Shown: positions 1-8,464 of the stretch, piece by piece
Layout of the letters: each line of letters begins with the position of its first letter
How positions within the stretch are numbered: position 1 is the stretch's first letter
DNA from: Leptolyngbya sp. FACHB-8
Lineage (GTDB): Bacteria; Cyanobacteriota; Cyanobacteriia; Elainellales; Elainellaceae
Direction: 5' to 3'
Assembly (NCBI RefSeq): GCF_014695575.1
Contig: NZ_JACJOO010000016.1
Location: 1 to 64,000, forward strand
Length of the DNA: 64,000 nucleotides
Made by a program: the position numbers and the translations under genes
The notes under the pieces: generated by a model
Told to the model about the DNA's origin: nothing
Seen by the model: only the letters and a program-made list of their open reading frames with translations
Databases searched by the model: none

Positions 1-114
1 GGTGCTAATGGCGGTTTGGCCCCACTCTCATCCATCCCGAACTGAGGTGTGAAACAGACCAGCGGCGAAGATACTTTGGGGGTTGCCCCACGGGAAAATA
101 GCTCAGTGCCAGGG
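1..114 (+). rRNA. rrf: 5S ribosomal RNA (5' end cut by window)
   Basis: This is the RNA of the large ribosomal subunit central protuberance. The conserved internal segment CATCCCGAACT and the following GTGAAAC are present. The 3' end CCAGG (109-113) would pair with the CCTGG expected at the 5' end, of which only the last two or so bases are inside the window, so about four bases are missing. The rest of the rRNA operon (16S, 23S) should lie immediately upstream of the window. Confidence 0.93.
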
Positions 115-127
115 TAATACTTAACCA

Positions 128-156
128 AAAGCCTTCCTCAGATTGAGGAAGGCTTT
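128..156. terminator. Bidirectional terminator after 5S rRNA
   Basis: A 13-bp perfect stem (128-140 with 144-156) has a 3-base loop and is flanked by A and T runs. It ends the rRNA operon on the plus strand. It lies just beyond the TAA stop (159-161) of the minus-strand acetyltransferase, so it probably terminates both. Confidence 0.85.
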
Positions 157-158
157 AG

Positions 159-773
159 TTATTGATGCAAAATTTGTCGGGGGGTACGCGGCATACAGGG
201 GCTTCCCCAGCAGATGTATTGTGCTGGCATAGAACGAAAAACGCTGCTACGGGCACCAATGACAGCATTGGCGCCAATCTTTATATTAGGCGCAATGAAA
301 CAATCGGTAGCAATCCAAGCTCCATTGCCGATCATGATCGCCCCCAACTTTAAACCGAAAGCAGGGTCATGAATATCATGGCTTCCTGTACAAAGGTAGC
401 TTTTTTGGGAGATGACGCAGTGCTCTCCCACTTCGATCGTGTCCAAGCTGTAGAAAACGACATCATCGCCAACCCAGCTGTAATTACCGATTGAGATCTT
501 CCAAGGGTAAGTAAAGCGAGCTGTAGGACGAATGACGACGCCTTTGCCGATCTTTGCGCCAAAGAGTCGTAGTAAGAAGCATCGGGGGGCATGAAAGGAG
601 TGAGGGGTTAGAGGAAAAAGTGTGCCTTGAAGGAGCCACCAAAGGAGAATGATCCAGCCAGGTCTGCCTTTATCAAATCCGTTCTGATGATAGTGGCGTA
701 GATCAACTTGCGAGGGCAGATTAGGATCGGGTTCGCTGGAATCTGAGGTTGATTGAGAGGAAGGTAAATCCAT
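159..773 (-). CDS. WcaF-type hexapeptide acetyltransferase
   Basis: A 204-residue protein of the left-handed beta-helix (hexapeptide repeat) acyltransferase family, closest in appearance to putative colanic acid biosynthesis acetyltransferases (WcaF). Such enzymes transfer acetyl from acetyl-CoA to a sugar hydroxyl of an exopolysaccharide precursor. The repeats run from about residue 75 to 190 (IGKGVVIRP, ISIGNYSWVGDD, IGNGAWIATDC, IGANAVIGARS). The likely catalytic His lies in TGSHDIHDP, about residues 131-139. A hydrophobic segment WIILLWWLLQG (residues 40-50) may associate with the membrane. ATG start at 773. It sits alone between 5S rRNA and an unknown gene, so the polysaccharide it modifies cannot be deduced. 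Confidence 0.85.
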   Translation of the reverse strand: MDLPSSQSTSDSSEPDPNLPSQVDLRHYHQNGFDKGRPGWIILLWWLLQGTLFPLTPHSFHAPRCFLLRLFGAKIGKGVVIRPTARFTYPWKISIGNYSWVGDDVVFYSLDTIEVGEHCVISQKSYLCTGSHDIHDPAFGLKLGAIMIGNGAWIATDCFIAPNIKIGANAVIGARSSVFRSMPAQYICWGSPCMPRTPRQILHQ

Positions 774-857
774 GAAAGGTTTACTATCAAAACGATCTGT
801 TTTGACTTAACGGAATTTCTGCAAGTTGTTCAGGAGTTTATCCATAAAAATTTGGAA

Positions 858-1628
858 TTAGCCTACTCCGGGAGGGGATAGAGGTTCGGAGGGCTCTTTA
901 GATGGAGTAATTGAGTTGGGCTCTTGGAGATAACTGTGAATGGTTACAAGATTTTCGGCTAGCTGGCTTAAGCGAAATTCCAGATAGTGTTTGCGACTAA
1001 GGAGTTGACGTAGCTTTTGGTGACGAGCGATCGCCAAACTAACCTGGGGAATCTGTTCAGATGGACAGGGTTGAGACTGAACGTGACCATCTGCATCGAG
1101 TGTGCAGAGACGGTAGATTGTGCGGGAGTGATCTGGGGAGGAGGGGAATGAACGATCCTCCATACTGTTAACGTATTGAGATATTTGAGAGATTTCAGCA
1201 TGCTGCAGAAAGCCATGCTCGGTTTGGACTGGTGCGCCAAGTTGGGACTCTAGCCAACCGTCTATGATTGGGCCTTCTAGCTGAACATCTTGAATATTGA
1301 GGGTGAGCTGCTGAAGCTCTGCCTGCCAAGTGGTTAAGACTTTTTCGATCTCTTTGAGAATGCCAAGACTTAAGCCAGGTTGGAGTATTTGGCGAGGTTG
1401 TTTGGGCTGGATTGAATTGAGGTGAGGGAGGGTGAGAGGCGGGGAAGTCTCAGTGCCTGTAGAAAAAGGTCGTACAGTGACTGGATCTACTAAAGGTACA
1501 GAGATTAATGGAGATGGCTGCTGTACGGTTTGATCTTCGGATTGCTTATTTTGTGTGGGCTGTTCAGATGAGGATTGGCTGAGTTCAGAAAGGGTTGCTT
1601 GAATACGTTGCAGATTTGATTGGCTCAT
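858..1628 (-). CDS. Conserved hypothetical protein, Pro/Ser-rich N-terminus
   Basis: A 256-residue protein that I do not recognise. The first ~90 residues are rich in Ser, Gln and Pro and look disordered. Residues ~90-145 and ~200-240 are predicted helical or coiled coil with heptad-like Leu spacing (LKEIEKVLTTWQAELQQLTL; RHQKLRQLLSRKHYLEFRL). Between them is a short segment with two Cys (CTLDADG, QPCPSE). No signal peptide or membrane segment is evident. It is divergent from the cobU gene across a 309-bp spacer. Codon use and HIP1 sites look native. Confidence 0.6.
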   Translation of the reverse strand: MSQSNLQRIQATLSELSQSSSEQPTQNKQSEDQTVQQPSPLISVPLVDPVTVRPFSTGTETSPPLTLPHLNSIQPKQPRQILQPGLSLGILKEIEKVLTTWQAELQQLTLNIQDVQLEGPIIDGWLESQLGAPVQTEHGFLQHAEISQISQYVNSMEDRSFPSSPDHSRTIYRLCTLDADGHVQSQPCPSEQIPQVSLAIARHQKLRQLLSRKHYLEFRLSQLAENLVTIHSYLQEPNSITPSKEPSEPLSPPGVG

Positions 1629-1937
1629 AGTTGTGCTCTTTGGCTATTTTCTCCATTGAGCTGAAATTTATCGCAAGGGTTAGCTTGTACGTACCTAGCA
1701 CCCTGTTCGTTTTCGCCTTTTGCCATATTAAAAGCAAATGCTCCTAAATAAATTCATTTGCAAAACTATTTCATCTGCTTTGGACAAATGATGCTGGTAG
1801 AGACGTAGGGTACTTTTAAGGGATTGGATGAGGAAAAATGGGACAGCTAGTGTTCTAGACATCAGTTATGAGGAGAGACAGTTAAAGCTACCAAATCAGG
1901 CTCTTCACAGGGATATTGAATTCATGGTTTTACAAAA
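1629..1937. other. Divergent intergenic spacer
   Basis: A 309-bp spacer between the minus-strand hypothetical gene and plus-strand cobU. It must hold promoters for both, but no clear -35/-10 pair, repeat or riboswitch could be identified. In particular no cobalamin riboswitch B12-box is evident in front of cobU. Confidence 0.4.
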
Positions 1938-2489
1938 ATGGGGTTGATATTGATTACGGGGCCTGCCCGTTCTGGCAAGAGTGAGTGGGCCGAGCAGTTA
2001 GCCGCACGATCGCAACACCAGGTTACCTACATTGCTACAGCTATGGTTGATGAATCCGATGATGAGTGGCGATTGCGCATCAACCAACATCGTCAACGTC
2101 GGCCTATAGAGTGGAAAACGCTGGAGGTATCCCTTGATTTGGCTTTTGTGATTGCTCAAGCTGGTGCTGAAGACTGTCTATTGGTTGACTCTTTAGGAAC
2201 CTGGCTGGCGAATGCTATTGACCAATCAGAAGTAGAGTGGAATAGGGCTGAGCAGGAGTTTCTAGATGCATTGCACAAGACTGAAAGTGAGGTCATTTTA
2301 GTGGCTGAGGAGACCGGATGGGGGGTAGTGCCTGCCTATTCTTCAGGGCGGCGGTTTCGCGATCGCCTAGGTCGACTGACTCGAAAAATTGGGACGATTG
2401 CTGACTCAGTCTATTTAGTCACAGGAGGATATGCTTTGAACTTGAGCCAGTTGGGTACACCAATCGCTCAAATCCCATCTCCTGATTAA
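1938..2489 (+). CDS. cobU: Adenosylcobinamide kinase / adenosylcobinamide-phosphate guanylyltransferase
   Basis: A bifunctional cobalamin enzyme of 183 residues, the usual length for CobU/CobP. It phosphorylates adenosylcobinamide and then transfers GMP from GTP to make GDP-cobinamide in nucleotide-loop assembly. The N-terminal P-loop GPARSGKSEWAEQLA (residues ~8-22) is diagnostic, followed by the YIATA segment, an HRQRRP motif and the VDSLGTWLAN strand. Downstream VAEETGWGVVP and the GRRFRDRLGRL helix complete the family signature. ATG start at 1938; the upstream ATG at 1924 is out of frame. No other cobalamin genes are adjacent. Confidence 0.95.
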   Translation: MGLILITGPARSGKSEWAEQLAARSQHQVTYIATAMVDESDDEWRLRINQHRQRRPIEWKTLEVSLDLAFVIAQAGAEDCLLVDSLGTWLANAIDQSEVEWNRAEQEFLDALHKTESEVILVAEETGWGVVPAYSSGRRFRDRLGRLTRKIGTIADSVYLVTGGYALNLSQLGTPIAQIPSPD

Positions 2490-2654
2490 ATTTCGCTCAA
2501 CCTTAAGATTGACTTTGCTTTTGCAGCGCAGGATTTTAGAATTTGCTCGATAGGATAGAGTTAGGGAAAAAATATCCTGGCGTTACGCTCCCTATTGTTA
2601 ATTGACGCAGGCCGGGTTTCAAGAAGTCGGATACTGACGAGTTTGAAAAATCCT

Positions 2655-3095
2655 ATGGCAACTGCTGCAAAAGTTCGAGAATATTTAGCGTTTTGGTTTC
2701 AGTTAGGGAAGCCAATTTTGTTGCAAGGTGGGCGAGAGTCCATTTTGCCCAGTCCTGTTATTGAGGGTGGTCGATATAGCGCAGCTTTTGAAGATTGTTG
2801 GGTACGCATTCTCTCTTCCGAATCGGGAGATTGCTATCTACAGGGGACAGCACAGACTGTTACAGAGCTGTTATCTTCTAAATGGGAAGTTTATGGGTGT
2901 GCTCGGTGTAACATGCCGGTACCCATGATCGATCTGGGAACCCAGGTCAATAGTTGCCCTTGCGCGGATTTGGATAATTGGCCGAATTTGGATTTGCCTA
3001 GTCCGCGATCGCCGGTTAATACAGATGCTCAATTACAACGGATTCGCGATCGCTTAAGCATCACGAGACAGAAACTCTCATCTGGAGATGATTAG
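2655..3095 (+). CDS. Conserved cyanobacterial protein with Cys motif
   Basis: A protein of about 146 residues of unknown function. The reading frame is open from a TTG at 2595, but those 20 residues look unstructured, so the ATG at 2655 (MATAAKVREY) is preferred; no convincing ribosome binding site supports either. The body is a compact alpha/beta region (YLAFWFQLGKPILLQGG, CWVRILSSESGDCYLQGT). It is followed by a likely metal-binding cysteine cluster: CARC, then CPC about 19 residues later. The charged C-terminal tail (RIRDRLSITRQKL) contains HIP1-encoded residues. No membrane segment. I do not know its role. Confidence 0.65.
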   Translation: MATAAKVREYLAFWFQLGKPILLQGGRESILPSPVIEGGRYSAAFEDCWVRILSSESGDCYLQGTAQTVTELLSSKWEVYGCARCNMPVPMIDLGTQVNSCPCADLDNWPNLDLPSPRSPVNTDAQLQRIRDRLSITRQKLSSGDD

Positions 3096-4226
3096 TGACG
3101 GTATATCTAGATTTTGCACCTATTTTCTAATGAACCTCCTGCATGAATTGATTTTGAGGACGTGAATTGTTGTACGGCGAAGCTGCGCAATGGTTCATGC
3201 AGAAGCCTATTATCCATATTGGTCGCTATTAGCGGCGGTAGCATGGATAGTAGAGGATCGATTTATTGAGCTGTAGAGTGAGAATATAACTACACAAAAG
3301 ACAAGGCAGGGGTAAGGCTTTTTTCTTCTCTTCCTTTGTATTGCTATAACTATAAACAGCTCTGATTGGGTAACTATAAATTTTCTATATAAACTACGTT
3401 TAATATTTAGTATTGTACTCATTCTATATAACGGGTTTGTCACTGAATTCTATTGAGAGTAGTAGTGGATTATGCAGCATGCTTCATTATATGAATGTGA
3501 ATTAATACCACTATATTAGTGAATCTAGATGATTCCTATAATGAATAGCGAACAAAGACAAACACAAGGCATATTAAAATCTAACGGTATTGGAAGGGCT
3601 CAACATTTTACCTAGGGCAATTTGAGATTTTCAAACTCATTCTATCTTTGGTTCAGAACAGAACTAAACGTCTTGTTGTGTTTGAAATTGCTCAGGTGTG
3701 TTCTTAGGAATTTGGGACTTTTGCTTCAAGTTGAGGGCGATCGCACAACCACACTTCTATAGTGTGTAGAGGATAAAGCTTGAGTAGGTATGTAGTAGGA
3801 ACTTCTTCCCTATTACCTATTCAAATTTTTAGTGAGTCTTATAGATGATGTTTGCTTAGGGAATCTTTCACTTGTTTTATGACTGAAAGCTCTCTTGCAC
3901 TGCTTCTAAGGTAACTTTTTTAAGTTGCTTTGAAGAAGGTTTTTCTATGGATAAAACTGTAGAAATTCAATGAGCATTTCAACATCTCCACTAGACCTCT
4001 GCGACTAGAACCTGCTTTAAATTTGTTTTTTCGTGTACCTCGTGCACGAAAAAACTTTCAGTAAGTACTAGAACACGCTCTAGTACTTCTAAATGTTGGT
4101 TGTTGGCACAAATCCTGCTTGATAAAAATTGTTCATTAATTACTAAAAAACTAGGAAAACTTTCCTAGAGGTTCCTTAACGGTTGCCAGTTTCTGTTTTT
4201 GTACTGTCATTGCGTGAGGATTGATT
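3096..4226. other. 1.1-kb intergenic region upstream of SLH porin
   Basis: An AT-rich region without a credible gene. It holds one hairpin repeat (4007-4088, separate entry) and a long stretch before the porin that presumably contains its promoter. The minus-strand frame at 3210-3443 has low-complexity composition and no ribosome binding site, and I do not consider it a gene. Confidence 0.5.
4007..4088. repeat. Dispersed hairpin repeat, family 2 (copy A)
   Basis: It opens with AGAACCTGCTTTAAA, followed by an 11-bp stem (4025-4035 with 4045-4055) built on TTTTTTCGTG, then CTTTCAGTAAG, and ends in a 10-bp inverted repeat centred at 4075. The same order of parts recurs near 10541, 30006, 42618 and 54655. 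It lies about 140 bases before the SLH porin gene. Confidence 0.7.
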
Positions 4227-6137
4227 GTGAAGAAACCATTGCCTGTCTATGCGGCTCTTGGCTATTTTTGCTGCGTACTAACTGCCGTTTTAATGGGGGC
4301 GAGTTCTGTTAGGGCTCAGAATTTAGAGGAACCTGTTCAGGAGCCAGTGGGCAATTTTTTAGAGCTAGAGGATTTAACAGCAGCAAGTAACAATACGATT
4401 ACGTCGGCTACAGATATTGTTACGCTAGAGCAAATTCGTGCACAGAGTCTGGAAGCTGGGGGTGAAGGAGATTTAACCTCCAGCCCGATGGCTCAGGTAA
4501 CCTCAGTAACTCAGTTTTCAGATGTTCAACCCGGTGATTGGGCTTATGAGGCTCTATCTTTTCTGGCCAATTCGGAGGATCAAGGGGGGTTAGATTGCCT
4601 GGAGGGATATCCCGATGGCACTTATCGTGGGAACCGCGCACTAACCCGTTATGAGTTTGCGGCGGGCTTGGCAGCTTGTCTTGATGCCATTGGCAGTAGC
4701 GCCCTCGACCCAGAACAGCTTGCCCGTATTGAAGCCCTACAACGGGAATTCGCCTCAGAGTTAGCAGCTTTGCGAGGCCGAGTTGATGCATTAGAAGCCA
4801 GTGTCGCGGAGCTAGAAGAAAATCAATTTTCCACGACAACGACCTTAAATGGCCAGGTCATCATGGGGTTTGTAGGTGCAACTGGAGCTTACCCAGGCGC
4901 AGACGAAGACGATGCGACCCCAGCAATTTTGAGCAATACGAATGGCGAACCAGGAAGTGATGCCCAGTTTTCGTTGAACTATCGGGTACGACTGAATCTG
5001 GTTACCAGTTTTTCAGGGAATGACTTGCTCATTACAGGACTGCAAGCCTATAGCTTTCGGGGAGACCCTAATAGCATTCAAGGCACGTTAGGGTATTCGG
5101 ATCCACAACCTGTAGAGCTGAATGCTAGTAATGTTCGGTTAGGGTATGAACCCCAATTTCCAGGCGTTGATCCGTCGGATCTATCGGCCCGTTCTGCGGA
5201 TGACTTTTATCTTTATAAACTGCTGTATGTCTTTCCTGGGTTTGATAATGTCACCTTTTTTGTCGGATCCCATGCTGAGGTGACGGATGCGTTTCCAAAT
5301 GTGAGCCCCTTTGCTAGTGAGACTCAGGGGGCTATTTCACGATTCGCACCTTACAATGCCGCAGTGCGCGTTTCTGGTGGTACTTCTGGAACAGGGTTGG
5401 CGTCTGCGGCGGGTTTCATTTGGGATATTTCAGACGACATCAATCTGACAGGGTTGTATGGCAGTGTAAATGCTTCTGTCTCGGAAAACCGGGGTCTGCT
5501 GGGAGGAACGCCGCTGGGTGCTGGAATTTTTAATGGGAGTTATGTGCTTGCTGCCCAACTGACAGTTCGGCCTTCGGATACTCTGAACATTGCACTTAAC
5601 TATGCCAATAGCTATCACCAAATCAATATCTTGGGAACTGGGCTGAGCAGTTCTGATATTGGTTCAGTGTTATTTAATCCTTCAACAAATCAGCTTGATG
5701 CTGTTGGGGGAGACGCGGTATTGGCGATCGCCAATGAAGGTATCCGCCTCAATTCGTTAGGGGGAACGTTGAGTTGGGAATTTTTGCCTGACCTAACCCT
5801 GGTATTACAGGGAGCCTACATTTTTTCAGACCTAACGGGAGTGGATGCTTCTACGAACTTTATTAGTTGGATGGGAGGGTTGCACTTCCAGGATGTGTTT
5901 AGCGAAGGCAATACAGCTGGGATTCTGTTTGGGCAACCACTGAATCGGGATTCTGTTGGAGGCAATGCCTTTAATCCTGAAAATAATGATCCTTACCAGC
6001 TGGAAGGGTACTTCAGCTTCCGAGTGTCGGACAATATTACGATTACCCCTGGAGTGTTTGCAGTCTTTAATCCCGAAGGTTACAGCGGTAATGATACGGC
6101 TATTGTGGGGGTATTGCGAACAGCCTTAACTTTCTAG
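4227..6137 (+). CDS. SLH-domain outer-membrane porin (SOMP / OprB family)
   Basis: A cyanobacterial major outer-membrane porin of about 636 residues. It has a signal peptide (KKPLPVYAALGYF... to SVRAQ), then an SLH domain at about residues 93-150 (FSDVQPGDWAYEAL, GYPDGTYRGNRALTRYEFAAGL) that binds the peptidoglycan-linked polysaccharide. A short coiled coil (LARIEALQREFASELAALR) follows, and then a ~440-residue OprB-type beta-barrel ending in aromatic Phe (RTALTF). The frame opens at TTG 4221, but GAGGA at 4216-4220 would touch that codon; it is 6 bases from GTG 4227, which is therefore the likely start. Family members pass inorganic ions across the outer membrane; selectivity here is unknown. 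Confidence 0.93.
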   Translation: MKKPLPVYAALGYFCCVLTAVLMGASSVRAQNLEEPVQEPVGNFLELEDLTAASNNTITSATDIVTLEQIRAQSLEAGGEGDLTSSPMAQVTSVTQFSDVQPGDWAYEALSFLANSEDQGGLDCLEGYPDGTYRGNRALTRYEFAAGLAACLDAIGSSALDPEQLARIEALQREFASELAALRGRVDALEASVAELEENQFSTTTTLNGQVIMGFVGATGAYPGADEDDATPAILSNTNGEPGSDAQFSLNYRVRLNLVTSFSGNDLLITGLQAYSFRGDPNSIQGTLGYSDPQPVELNASNVRLGYEPQFPGVDPSDLSARSADDFYLYKLLYVFPGFDNVTFFVGSHAEVTDAFPNVSPFASETQGAISRFAPYNAAVRVSGGTSGTGLASAAGFIWDISDDINLTGLYGSVNASVSENRGLLGGTPLGAGIFNGSYVLAAQLTVRPSDTLNIALNYANSYHQINILGTGLSSSDIGSVLFNPSTNQLDAVGGDAVLAIANEGIRLNSLGGTLSWEFLPDLTLVLQGAYIFSDLTGVDASTNFISWMGGLHFQDVFSEGNTAGILFGQPLNRDSVGGNAFNPENNDPYQLEGYFSFRVSDNITITPGVFAVFNPEGYSGNDTAIVGVLRTALTF

Positions 6138-6154
6138 TTGGGTAGCTAAAATCT

Positions 6155-6500
6155 GCTTGGAGGCACATTGCCCTCCAAGCCTCCTCGTTGGGGGACAGTC
6201 TGCCGTCCCCTAGTTCTTCCTCGGCTATAGCGCTGTGCGGGTTGATTAAGTACGGTGGTGTGTGGCACTTCGTGTCCCACACCACCGTTGCTGTACTTAA
6301 CGCACTTGCACATTGCTATAAAGAGTCTGGAAGGAAATGTGTTAGGCCGTCTTGCATCGATGAGGTATACAAAATAAAACCCCAATTCTTTTTGAGAAGG
6401 GTCGATGTAGTCGACCCTTCTCAGAAAATTGGAGTTTTATGAAATTCACGATTCGAAGAACAGTGGTGCATAACTCCTAAAGCTATATACCACTGTTCTT
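6155..6500. repeat. String of four or five hairpins between convergent genes
   Basis: Successive inverted repeats fill the space between the SLH porin and ftsE. A 9-bp stem (6155-6163/6172-6180) is probably the porin terminator. A small GGGGAC stem lies near 6189-6209. An imperfect 15-bp stem with a TTC triloop covers about 6253-6285 inside an outer AAGTAC/GTACTT pair. A long stem runs 6374-6440. A perfect 12-bp stem pairs 6456-6467 with 6489-6500. The 84-residue frame running through them is an artefact of these palindromes. Confidence 0.75.
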
Positions 6501-6519
6501 AAGTGACTTATGCCAATGG

Positions 6520-7284
6520 TTAGTTAACTAGATGGAAAAGCCTTCCGTGACGAAGTTGAACGACTGGATTGTCGGATAGACGAACGAGTTGCTCGTCGTG
6601 CGTGGTGATGATGACGGTAATGCCGATAGAATTGAGCTTTTTGAGAATTTTGACGACTTGGTGAGAGTTTTCGAAATCCAAATTGCCGGTAGGTTCATCG
6701 GCTAGGAGAATTGGAGGGGTGCCAACGATCGCCCGAGCAATGCTTACCCGCTGCTGTTCTCCCCCGGAGAGTTGATCGGGGAAGCATTCGGCCTTGTCGT
6801 GTAGCCCGACCATGCGGAGGGTGGGCAGGAGACGACGACGAATTTCTTTGCGAGTGTAGCCTTGAGCCCAGAGAACAAAGGCGACATTTTCGGAAACAGT
6901 GCGCCGGGGGATGAGTTTGTAATCCTGAAACACAACCCCGATGCGACGACGCAGGAGAGATAGGCGATCGCCCTTCAATGTAGACAAATCAGTTCCATTG
7001 ACAATCACCTGGCCCTGGGTTGGCTTTTCGGCCCCATAGAGCAGTTTGAGTAACGTCGACTTGCCAGAACCCGATGGCCCTGTGATGAAGAGGAATTCGC
7101 CCTGCTTGATCTGAAGATTCAAGTTGATCAGGGCTTCGGAACCGTTGGGGTAGGTTTTGTGAACGTTTTGCAACCGCACCATGATGCTGTTGCTAGAACG
7201 GGGCTGAGAACCCACAGGCGATGCAGTCGGTGCATCCAGGGGGGACGGGAAGAAAGTTGAAGGGCGATCGCTAACGGAAGTCAT
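6520..7284 (-). CDS. ftsE: FtsE-like ABC transporter ATP-binding protein
   Basis: A 254-residue ABC ATPase. After a variable ~34-residue N-terminal extension the core begins at [14 protein letters not shown]. Walker A is GPSGSGKST, the Q-loop is [15 protein letters not shown] (the DYKL form typical of FtsE), the signature is LSGGEQQRV, Walker B is [12 protein letters not shown], and the H-loop is TTHD. FtsE works with the membrane protein FtsX in cell division and control of peptidoglycan hydrolases. No ftsX lies next to it, so the partner must be encoded elsewhere. The ATG at 7284 gives the long form; an internal ATG would give a canonical ~220-residue FtsE. Generic MacB/LolD-type ATPases are the alternative. 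Confidence 0.8.
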   Translation of the reverse strand: MTSVSDRPSTFFPSPLDAPTASPVGSQPRSSNSIMVRLQNVHKTYPNGSEALINLNLQIKQGEFLFITGPSGSGKSTLLKLLYGAEKPTQGQVIVNGTDLSTLKGDRLSLLRRRIGVVFQDYKLIPRRTVSENVAFVLWAQGYTRKEIRRRLLPTLRMVGLHDKAECFPDQLSGGEQQRVSIARAIVGTPPILLADEPTGNLDFENSHQVVKILKKLNSIGITVIITTHDEQLVRLSDNPVVQLRHGRLFHLVN

Positions 7285-7576
7285 ACCTGATGTCGGGGAA
7301 CTCGGGTTCTAAGGAGCGTCGAAGTCAATTCAGCAGGCTGCACCGGGGAAGTCATTCAAGCAGGCTTAGGTTTGCCTACCCTTTGAGCGGGTGGGCTTAA
7401 AGGTACCAATCAAAACGCTAACTTTATCCCGTTAATGATACTCAACTCCTGAAATTTGCCAACCAATCCGGAACAAAAGATTGTTAAGAACGTCAAGAAC
7501 TTAACATCTATCTGCATTCCGGGCGGATTAGAACCTTGCAGTGGGGACGTGCACAAAACACCCACCAGTAAATTGA

Positions 7577-8350
7577 TCAGCGGCCCAGGTGGATTAATGC
7601 TTTCCAGGCAAACTTGGGCAGAGCCAGCATTCGCCGCCATCGCCAAGGCTCTTGATAGAGGCGATAGACCCATTCCATGCCGTTGTTGCGCAGCCATTCG
7701 GGAGCGCGGGTTTTGCTTCCAGACCAGATGTCGAAGCTGCCACCTACTCCAATCCAGATGGCATTGGGACAGAGAGCGCGGTTTTCGAGAATCCATTTTT
7801 CCTGGCGGGGAACGCCCAGGCCAACCAGAATGATGCTGGGTTGAAGGGTGCTGAGTTTTTGTTTAAGGCTCTCTTGCTCCTCAGCGGATAGATAGCCGTG
7901 TTCTGCTCCGGCGATCGTCACGCTAGGAACACGCTCTTGCCAACGGCGGGCTGCTAACTCCGTTACACCGGGTGCGCCGCCGAAGAAGAACAAAGATGCT
8001 GGCCGTCCATCCGGAGTTTGTACTGCTGCGGATTGTTGAATCAGGGTTTCGGCTAGTTCAATGCCAGGGCATCGCTGAATGCGTTTGCGTCGCAACCAGA
8101 GGTAGAACACAACTCCAATGCCATCCGGAATGACCAGATCGGCCTGGCGGATGATAGCTGCCAGGGAGGGTTCCTGCTCCCCCTGCATCGCCATCTCAGC
8201 ATTGAGGGTGACAACGTGGACTCCCTGCCCCTGTTGGGCTCGGTTGAGTAGCCAGGCGGGATAATCGGACAGGAGATGAATCGGCAGACCCAGCACTAAG
8301 GCTGTCTGCGGCGATTCAGATTCAAAGCGACTTTGCAGCAGTTCTGGCAT
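7577..8350 (-). CDS. WecG/TagA/CpsF-family glycosyltransferase (GT26)
   Basis: About 257 residues. Family GT26 enzymes transfer a sugar (such as N-acetylmannosaminuronate or N-acetylmannosamine) to a polyprenyl-diphosphate-linked saccharide in cell-surface polysaccharide synthesis. Recognisable segments are VVTLNAEMAMQGEQEP, ADLVIPDGIGVVF, FFFGGAPGVTELAARRW, IILVGLGVPRQEKWI and WIGVGGSFDIWSG. The conserved Asp in PDGIG is the proposed catalytic base in this family. The frame opens at TTG 8377, but the ATG at 8350 (MPELLQSRF) is a better start. It is followed by ftsE on the same strand after 292 bases. Confidence 0.9.
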   Translation of the reverse strand: MPELLQSRFESESPQTALVLGLPIHLLSDYPAWLLNRAQQGQGVHVVTLNAEMAMQGEQEPSLAAIIRQADLVIPDGIGVVFYLWLRRKRIQRCPGIELAETLIQQSAAVQTPDGRPASLFFFGGAPGVTELAARRWQERVPSVTIAGAEHGYLSAEEQESLKQKLSTLQPSIILVGLGVPRQEKWILENRALCPNAIWIGVGGSFDIWSGSKTRAPEWLRNNGMEWVYRLYQEPWRWRRMLALPKFAWKALIHLGR

Positions 8351-8464
8351 GACGTGTCTGTCCTCTCCCACACCCAAATATTATCAAGGAAGTTCTAAAA
8401 GCTTGCGTTGGCGTCCACAGCTTCCGCACCTCTTTATAGCCATGCATTGTACTGAAGGATGGGT

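Noticed and set aside
3210-3443. 77-residue minus-strand frame
   Set aside because: AT-rich low-complexity translation, no Shine-Dalgarno sequence, no resemblance to any family.
6188-6442. 84-residue plus-strand frame after the SLH porin
   Set aside because: It runs entirely through successive palindromes, has no ribosome binding site, and the opposite strand has equally long frames for the same reason.
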